A stretch of DNA of 13,574 nt. Origin: Candidatus Egaibacter danicus. Its GTDB lineage: Bacteria > Pseudomonadota > Gammaproteobacteria > Burkholderiales > Burkholderiaceae. Shown here one piece after another: positions 6,251 through 11,032 of the stretch. A program made the translations under genes and the position numbers. Position 1 is the first letter of the stretch; each line of letters starts with the position of its first letter. Under the pieces are notes generated by a model. That model had not been told where the DNA came from. It saw nothing but the letters and a program-made list of their open reading frames with translations, and searched no databases. The DNA lies in the NCBI GenBank assembly GCA_011391115.1, contig JAABRC010000020.1:1-13574 (forward strand), written 5' to 3'.

Positions 6251-7054
6251 TTATCGGGTGACAAAGGTGTCAGGTGGTTCAGGTTTGTTGAAAAACTTCA
6301 CGCGCTTGATCCACAGGCGCAAGGCTTGCGAATGGATGTGAAAGACCACACCCAGCGTCATGGCCGGGTAGCGCCACAGCGCCCGGGAAATGGCTTGCCG
6401 GGTTGCCGGTACCAGCGTGCCGCTGACGCTGGTCTGCAGCAAGGGTCCCGTTGCGTCGTCGTAGTCGATGCGCGCCACGGTCTTCTCCACACCTTCGTGC
6501 GTTGCCCGCATGAACCTGAAACGATACGTGCCTTCCACCTTGCAAAACGGTGATACATGAAACACTTTGGCCGCGCGCAGTTCAGCACCCAGCTTCGGCG
6601 CATCCAGCAGGTAGCAATGGCGCTCGCCAAACGTGTTGTTCACTTCCACCACGATGGCGCGCAGCGAGCCGCCATCGTCATCAGCGTGGCGATGGCAATA
6701 CCAGAAGCTCACCGGCTTGAAGGTATAGCCCAGCACGCGTGGATAGCAGTGCAGCCAGACTTCGCCGGTGGCATCCAGAATGCCTTCGCGCTGGAGCAGT
6801 TCGTCCAGCCAGGTGATGGCGCCGCCCTGCTCAGGCGTGCGTCCATCACCGTGGTCCCTGTCAAAGAAGCTCAACGCTGCACGCCGGTTGATGGCAAGTG
6901 TGTGTGGCACCGCAGCCGCCTGCTGATGTTGCAGGGTCCGCATGGGCAGCATCAGAAAATAGGTTGCGTAGGCGAAAGCGTTGTATGCCGGGCTCAAGCG
7001 CGTATGGCGTACCTGGCCAAAGCCGATCAGCGGGATGGCTGGGTTGGATGTCAT
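6251..7054 (-). CDS. DUF1365 family protein
   Basis: A 267-residue protein of the DUF1365 family. Characteristic stretches are GQVRHTRLSPAYNAFAYATY (13-32), LSFFDRDHGDG (61-71), RVLGYTFKPVSFWYCH (106-121), VVEVNNTFGERHCYLL (135-150) and KVFHVSPF (163-170). The Pro-Val-Ser-Phe-Trp-Tyr and Asn-Asn-Thr-Phe-Gly-Glu-Arg patterns are nearly invariant in relatives I remember. No cofactor motif is visible and no enzyme activity is known to me. It is nearly always encoded between a COG2907 FAD protein and a Cfa-like protein, which suggests a joint step in lipid modification. The ATG at 7054 overlaps the FAD gene stop by four bases (ATGA), indicating translational coupling. Confidence 0.93.
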   Translation of the reverse strand: MTSNPAIPLIGFGQVRHTRLSPAYNAFAYATYFLMLPMRTLQHQQAAAVPHTLAINRRAALSFFDRDHGDGRTPEQGGAITWLDELLQREGILDATGEVWLHCYPRVLGYTFKPVSFWYCHRHADDDGGSLRAIVVEVNNTFGERHCYLLDAPKLGAELRAAKVFHVSPFCKVEGTYRFRFMRATHEGVEKTVARIDYDDATGPLLQTSVSGTLVPATRQAISRALWRYPAMTLGVVFHIHSQALRLWIKRVKFFNKPEPPDTFVTR

Positions 7055-8394
7055 GCTGCCACTGCCTCCGGCCTGGCCACTTTGCGTGCCACGCCAGATG
7101 CCGCAATCTCACCCAACAGCAGTCGTGCAACGCCCAGACCGGCCTTGAGGCCATCTTCATGGAAGCCGTAACCCATCCAAGCGCCGCAGAAATAGGTGTC
7201 TCGCTGGCCCTGCAATTGCGGTACCTGTTCCTGTGCTTTTACGGCGGCCAGATCGAAGACGGGATGTGCGTAGTGGTATTCACCCATCACGTTGTTGCTC
7301 GGGATTTCGCGTAATGGATTCAACGACACCACGACAGGTTGCTGCCAGGGCAGTGGCTGCAGCCTGTTCAGCAGGTAATGCAGGCAAACCTGGCGGGATT
7401 GCTCGCTCGCGCTTGGGGAGCGTTCGTAATTCCATGCAGCCCAGGCGATTCTTTTTGCAGGCAAAACCGAGGGGTCTGTGTGCAGCACGGCACGATTCGC
7501 CTGGTATTTGATGGCGCCCAGAGTCCTGCGCTCCTGTGCCGTGGGTTCACCCAGCAGGGCGAGGGCCTGGTCAGAATGCGTGGCTACCACCACTTTGTCA
7601 AAGTGCTCGATGGCCTGGCCGGTGAAGATGCGCACGCCACCTCCTTGATCAGCACGGAGCCGTTCGATCCGCTTTACCGATGCGTTCAGGCGTTTGTCGG
7701 CAATTCTGGAAACAATTTTGTCCACGTAGTGCCTGGCACCGCCCTTCACCGTCCACCACTGGGGGCGGTTGCTTACCTGAATCAGGCCATGGTTGTGACA
7801 GAACCGGATCATCGTGGATACCGGAAACTGCAGCATCTGGTTGGTGGGGCAACTCCAGATGCAGGCCATCATCGGCAGGAAGTACCAGTCACGAAACTCC
7901 TTGCTGAGGCGATGTTCATTCAGGAAATCGCCCAGCGGCTGTGCCAGCTGTGCTTCCTGATTGCTTTCGGCGATACGTGTGCACAGCGCGTTAAACCGGG
8001 TCAGATCGCGCAGCATGCGCAGAAAGCGCCCGTTCAGCAGATTCCCCCGCTGGGCGAAAACCGTATTCAGGCTGGAGCCACTCCACTCCAGTTTGCGCGC
8101 GCCATCCGGCGCTTGCACGGAAAACGACATATCCGATTTGGCGGTTTCCACGCCCAATTCGGCAAACAGGTTGATCAGGTTGGGATAGGTGCGCTCATTG
8201 AACACCAGAAATCCGGTGTCGACGCCAAACGCCCTGGGCTGACCAGTCCCGGCAGCAGGCAGCGTGACATCGACCGTGTGGGTGTGGCCACCAAAATAGT
8301 CGCCGGCCTCAAACAGCGTGATGTTGGCTTTTCCCTGCAGCTTGTGGGCAACCGACAGGCCAGAGATGCCTGAGCCGACGATGGCGACCTTCAT
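7051..8394 (-). CDS. FAD-dependent oxidoreductase, amine-oxidase-like (COG2907)
   Basis: A 447-residue flavoprotein, first gene of the operon. The dinucleotide fold is at the very N-terminus: MKVAIVGSGISGLSVAHKL with the GxGxxG glycines at 7, 9 and 12, and Glu29 at the end of strand 2 for the FAD ribose. Further family features are GVDTGFLVFNERTYPNL (57-73), MACIWSCP (176-183), VKGGARHYVDKI (216-227) and the C-terminal flavin-contact segment YFCGAWMGYGFHEDGLKAGL (401-420). The overall pattern resembles phytoene-desaturase and amine-oxidase relatives, so hydride abstraction from a lipid is plausible. The ATG at 8394 begins the first strand and has GGAG eight bases upstream (complement of 8403-8406); an in-frame extension to 8556 is low-quality and rejected. 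It is preceded by an unusually long candidate leader. Confidence 0.92.
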   Translation of the reverse strand: MKVAIVGSGISGLSVAHKLQGKANITLFEAGDYFGGHTHTVDVTLPAAGTGQPRAFGVDTGFLVFNERTYPNLINLFAELGVETAKSDMSFSVQAPDGARKLEWSGSSLNTVFAQRGNLLNGRFLRMLRDLTRFNALCTRIAESNQEAQLAQPLGDFLNEHRLSKEFRDWYFLPMMACIWSCPTNQMLQFPVSTMIRFCHNHGLIQVSNRPQWWTVKGGARHYVDKIVSRIADKRLNASVKRIERLRADQGGGVRIFTGQAIEHFDKVVVATHSDQALALLGEPTAQERRTLGAIKYQANRAVLHTDPSVLPAKRIAWAAWNYERSPSASEQSRQVCLHYLLNRLQPLPWQQPVVVSLNPLREIPSNNVMGEYHYAHPVFDLAAVKAQEQVPQLQGQRDTYFCGAWMGYGFHEDGLKAGLGVARLLLGEIAASGVARKVARPEAVAA

Positions 8395-8469
8395 GGCCGC
8401 CGCTCCAGCGCGACAGAGAAAGGGAAAGTTGCCGCGAAGCGCCCCGAAACGAACAAGGGGGAGGAGGAG

Positions 8470-8505
8470 AAAAACCGCCTCGGGGTTGTGCCCGGGCCTG
8501 AGGCG
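8470..8505 (-). terminator. Terminator-like hairpin in the operon leader
   Basis: On the minus strand CGCCTC (complement of 8500-8505) pairs perfectly with GAGGCG (complement of 8476-8481) across an 18-base loop that can form a nested GGG/CCC helix. It is followed at once by G and a run of five T (complement of 8470-8474). It lies about 80 bases before the FAD gene ATG and downstream of the likely operon promoter, so it could act as an attenuator. It may also end some unseen antisense transcript. Confidence 0.45.
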
Positions 8506-8635
8506 CCGGCACGGCTTCGCAGCAGAAAAACAGCGATGGGTCCAAACGGGCACCATCTGTCACATGATCCGGTTTCGACACCCGTTCCTCGCCGAGAGTT
8601 CCCCGTTAGGGCAACCGGTGTTGATACACGCTGTA

Positions 8636-8681
8636 AATACCTTTTTGTACGCATGAGGCATATTATATACTGATAGGTATT
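8636..8681. promoter_or_regulatory. AT-rich divergent promoter core with flanking inverted repeat
   Basis: A consensus -10 TATAAT occurs on the minus strand (complement of 8662-8667), directed towards the FAD operon, and TATACT on the plus strand (8666-8671). The 7-base inverted repeat AATACCT (8636-8642) and AGGTATT (8675-8681) encloses both. No good -35 hexamer is found at 16-18 bases in the minus direction, which would suit activator or repressor control or an alternative sigma factor. A second weaker minus-strand reading is TTGAAA (complement of 8700-8705) with TAATAC 17 bases on. Confidence 0.4.
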
Positions 8682-8782
8682 AAAAAGACCGATTAGTAAT
8701 TTCAAGCCGTATTCAAGATGGGCTGCTGATCAGGGGGTGGCATGAATCCGGTCCGGTACCGTTCGTATCCTCACGCGAAGCA

Positions 8783-8823
8783 CCAGCATTTGTAATGGTT
8801 TATTCATGCTGGCAAACTAGAAT
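8783..8823 (+). promoter_or_regulatory. Promoter and candidate operator of the diiron protein gene
   Basis: The -10 box TAGAAT is at 8818-8823. A perfect 7-base inverted repeat, CCAGCAT (8783-8789) and ATGCTGG (8806-8812), with 16 bases between its arms, is centred on the place where the -35 hexamer should be (about 8795-8800, poor match). A dimeric regulator bound here would cover the promoter. The factor is unknown. Confidence 0.4.
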
Positions 8824-8870
8824 CAATTCGTATGACCGCAGTACAAGAGACAACAACCCAAAGGCGCACC

Positions 8871-9740
8871 ATGCTTTACCCGGAACTTTTCAGACAACTC
8901 GAATCAGTTCGTTGGGACATGGAGAAAGACGTTCCATGGGGCTCGTTTGACGCCACCAAACTGACGGACGAACAGGCACAAACCATCCGGATGAATGCGA
9001 TCACCGAATGGTCAGCACTGCCTGCGACCGAGATGTTCCTGCGCGATAACCGGGAAGACTCCGATTTCTCGGCCTTCATGTCGATCTGGTTTTTTGAAGA
9101 GCAAAAGCACTCACTGGTGCTGATGGAATACCTGCGGCGCTTCCGGCCGGAGTTGGTGCCCACCGAGGAAGAGTTGCATGACGTGCGGTTTGAATTCGAC
9201 CCGGCGCCGGCGCTGGAGACGCTCATGCTGCATTTTTGCGGCGAAATCCGCCTGAATCACTGGTACCGCCGTGCCAGCGAATGGCACACCGAGCCGGTCA
9301 TCCAGAACATTTACACCAAGCTCAGCCAGGACGAGGCGCGTCATGGGGGTGCCTACTTGCGATACATGAAGCGGGCCATCAATACATTCGGTCTGGAGGC
9401 AAAAACTGCTTTCGCGAAGGTGGGTGTGCTGATGGCCAGTGCCCGGCGTACGGCGCAGGCGCTGCACCCGACCAACCTGCACGTGAACAAGATGCTGTTC
9501 CCGCGCGACACCATTCAAAGCCGGCTGCCCAATCCGGAGTGGCTGGAGCACTGGCTGGATAAACAGATCAATTTTGATGCGGTATGGGAGACCAAAGTGG
9601 TCGAACGCATCCTGCACAACATGAGTCTGCTGCTGGATCGCAGCTTCTCCACGGTGCAGGAACTCAACAGATACCGCAAGGAACTGGCCCGTGAGTTGGG
9701 CTCATCGCTGGCGCCCGCAGCGCTACCAGGGGCGGTCTGA
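8871..9740 (+). CDS. Diiron protein of the acyl-ACP desaturase / ferritin-like class
   Basis: A 289-residue mainly helical protein with the two carboxylate-histidine motifs of soluble acyl-ACP desaturases: EEQKH (76-80) and DEARH (154-158), compared with EENRH and DEKRH in the plant stearoyl-ACP enzyme. Glu125 in CGEIR and Glu46 or Glu54 in the first helix would complete the diiron site. It therefore probably activates oxygen to desaturate or oxygenate an acyl chain. The ATG at 8871 is chosen because AAAGG stands six bases upstream; an in-frame ATG at 8832 adds 13 residues but has no ribosome site, lies only eight bases after the -10 box, and its codons look non-coding. Divergent from the Cfa-like operon, so a shared pathway is likely. 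Its end overlaps the HD-GYP-like gene by 18 bases. Family-level call good; substrate unknown. Confidence 0.88.
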   Translation: MLYPELFRQLESVRWDMEKDVPWGSFDATKLTDEQAQTIRMNAITEWSALPATEMFLRDNREDSDFSAFMSIWFFEEQKHSLVLMEYLRRFRPELVPTEEELHDVRFEFDPAPALETLMLHFCGEIRLNHWYRRASEWHTEPVIQNIYTKLSQDEARHGGAYLRYMKRAINTFGLEAKTAFAKVGVLMASARRTAQALHPTNLHVNKMLFPRDTIQSRLPNPEWLEHWLDKQINFDAVWETKVVERILHNMSLLLDRSFSTVQELNRYRKELARELGSSLAPAALPGAV

Positions 9741-10952
9741 AGCCGCTGGCAGCGTCAGCGGCATGAGCCGTTCCAGGTTGATCTTGATCTTGACGTCGCG
9801 TTGTGAAACGCTGGCGACGATGTGGAAAGCCGGTTGGCTGGTGTCTCGGGTGCTGTTCTCCAGGGTTGGCATGCCTTCCTTGTTCACCAGCACCGCTACC
9901 TTGGGCGTCGCGGCATTGAGCCCCCGACGGACCACTACACCAATTTCGTGGTTCGCCAGGCGCACGAAGGATCCTGGCGAGTAAACGCCAACCGCCTTGA
10001 TCAAGGCCGCCCCCGCGTCATCAATTGCCTTGCTTTCGTCAAAATAACTGGCCTGCATGGCCGCTGCAGGAGCAATGGGCAGGCGAGAGGCGCGGGGCGC
10101 CAGTGATGCAGCAAACAGATCGGCACGCTGGATCAGGCGACCCATTTGCTGGCCCGGTGACCGGGGCTGCAAAGGACCTGGTGTCTTGTTGTGATGCTCA
10201 CGCACAGCTTCGAGCCAGGTGGCATCAGTCACACCCATCTGCACCAGCAGATCTGCGGAACGAACAGCATGTTCATCGACTATTTTTCGCTGTTCCGGGC
10301 GGGGCGGTTCCATCTGGAGCGCCAGGCGATCCTGCAATTCGATCATGCCGACATTCATCGTGAGTGCGGCTTTGCAGATGGAGGCTTCCATCTCGGGTGG
10401 CCACTTCAGCACTTCTCGCACGGCAAGACCGCACATCACGCTCACCAGCATGGCTTCTGTAGCACTGTACAGGCGCGGTTCCGTGGCTGACAGATAAATC
10501 AGGGCAAACAGCGCGCCATCCGGGTTCCGGTGGGAATGGTGGCTCAGGTTGGCCTGGAGTTTCTCCAGGCGCTCCAGAAAATGGACCGGGTTGTGGTCGC
10601 GCAGCAGGGCATTGGTTTGTACCTGCAGGTCCAGCCAATTGGGCCCGTCGTCTGCTGAAACACGTGGCGTGTCCAGATCGCTGGTGGAAAGCTGGGCTAC
10701 AGCGATCTGCCCCAGCGGTTTGTTCTGACGCACCAATGCGTGCAGCTTGCCCACGTAGGCGCGGTGATGGCTTTCGGATTCAGTAACGTCCACATACAGA
10801 TTGAAACCTCGCCCCACCATCGCCTGCAAGTCACGGCGTGACTGGACCACAAACCCTTTGTGGGCGAGTAACCTGCCATCTTCGCTGCGCAGTGCAAAAG
10901 GAAGAGGCTGTCCGATCCGGACGGACTCGACATTGACAGTAATGAGGTTCAT
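9723..10952 (-). CDS. Degenerate HD-GYP-like (phosphohydrolase-fold) protein
   Basis: A 409-residue protein, probably cytosolic. The N-terminal domain (about 1-60: VRIGQPLPFALRSEDGRLLAHKGFVV, then RGFNLYVDV) is of the kind found in front of HD-GYP domains. The middle region (about 150-270) follows the HD-GYP layout, but AALTMNVGMIELQDRL (195-210) has Met-Asn where the metal-binding His-Asp belongs, the first His is replaced near residue 165, and EHHNKTPG (252-259) lacks the Gly-Tyr-Pro. His228 and His253/254 remain. The C-terminal YSPGSFVRLANHEIGVVVRRG (324-344) is also typical of these proteins. Cyclic-di-GMP hydrolysis is therefore unlikely; a binding or scaffold role is more plausible. It lies 80 bases downstream of glnE in the same direction and overlaps the diiron gene tail to tail. 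Confidence 0.82.
   Translation of the reverse strand: MNLITVNVESVRIGQPLPFALRSEDGRLLAHKGFVVQSRRDLQAMVGRGFNLYVDVTESESHHRAYVGKLHALVRQNKPLGQIAVAQLSTSDLDTPRVSADDGPNWLDLQVQTNALLRDHNPVHFLERLEKLQANLSHHSHRNPDGALFALIYLSATEPRLYSATEAMLVSVMCGLAVREVLKWPPEMEASICKAALTMNVGMIELQDRLALQMEPPRPEQRKIVDEHAVRSADLLVQMGVTDATWLEAVREHHNKTPGPLQPRSPGQQMGRLIQRADLFAASLAPRASRLPIAPAAAMQASYFDESKAIDDAGAALIKAVGVYSPGSFVRLANHEIGVVVRRGLNAATPKVAVLVNKEGMPTLENSTRDTSQPAFHIVASVSQRDVKIKINLERLMPLTLPAASDRPW
9742..9762 (+). terminator. Hairpin just after the diiron gene stop, inside the opposite gene
   Basis: GCCGCTG (9742-9748) and CAGCGGC (9756-9762) form a perfect 7-base stem with a 7-base loop directly after the TGA at 9738-9740. There is no T tract, so it may only stabilise the 3' end of the message. 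It lies in the C-terminal codons of the HD-GYP-like gene. Confidence 0.3.
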
Positions 10953-11032
10953 GAGTTTGTCGGCTTCATGTCCCTGTCATCGACACATCGCAACCAAGCT
11001 TGAGGGGCGTAGTTGCTGCAACTCAGGCGAGA

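Larger units (their letters stand above)
8395..8870. other. Divergent control region between the FAD operon and the diiron protein gene
   Basis: This 476-base stretch holds no credible gene. From left to right it contains the operon leader with ribosome site, a terminator-like hairpin on the minus strand (8470-8505), a segment with inverted repeats (8569-8618), an AT-rich core with back-to-back -10-like boxes flanked by AATACCT/AGGTATT (8636-8681), an inverted repeat CCAGCAT/ATGCTGG (8783-8812), the TAGAAT -10 box (8818-8823) and a leader to the ATG at 8871. Overlapping small reading frames here have poor composition and no recognisable protein. Confidence 0.7.

Noticed and set aside
7339..8373. 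344-codon open frame on the plus strand
   Set aside because: It is antisense to the FAD oxidoreductase, whose motifs and start are clear; no recognisable protein on the plus strand.
8395..8556. N-terminal extension of the FAD protein by 54 residues
   Set aside because: The Rossmann strand starts exactly at the ATG at 8394 with a GGAG site in front; the extension covers the terminator-like hairpin and has no sensible composition.
8395..8705. Cobalamin, FMN, TPP or SAM riboswitch in the operon leader
   Set aside because: I looked for the conserved boxes of these classes and found none; only an unclassified fold can be proposed.
1253..9740. Presence of litR, rpoE/chrR or photolyase genes that often accompany such operons
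   Set aside because: None of the reading frames in the window resembles them; control by such factors remains inference.
10953..11032. Terminator between glnE and the HD-GYP-like gene
   Set aside because: Only a short palindrome AGTTGC.GCAACT (11011-11023) with a one-base centre and no T tract is present, too weak to call.
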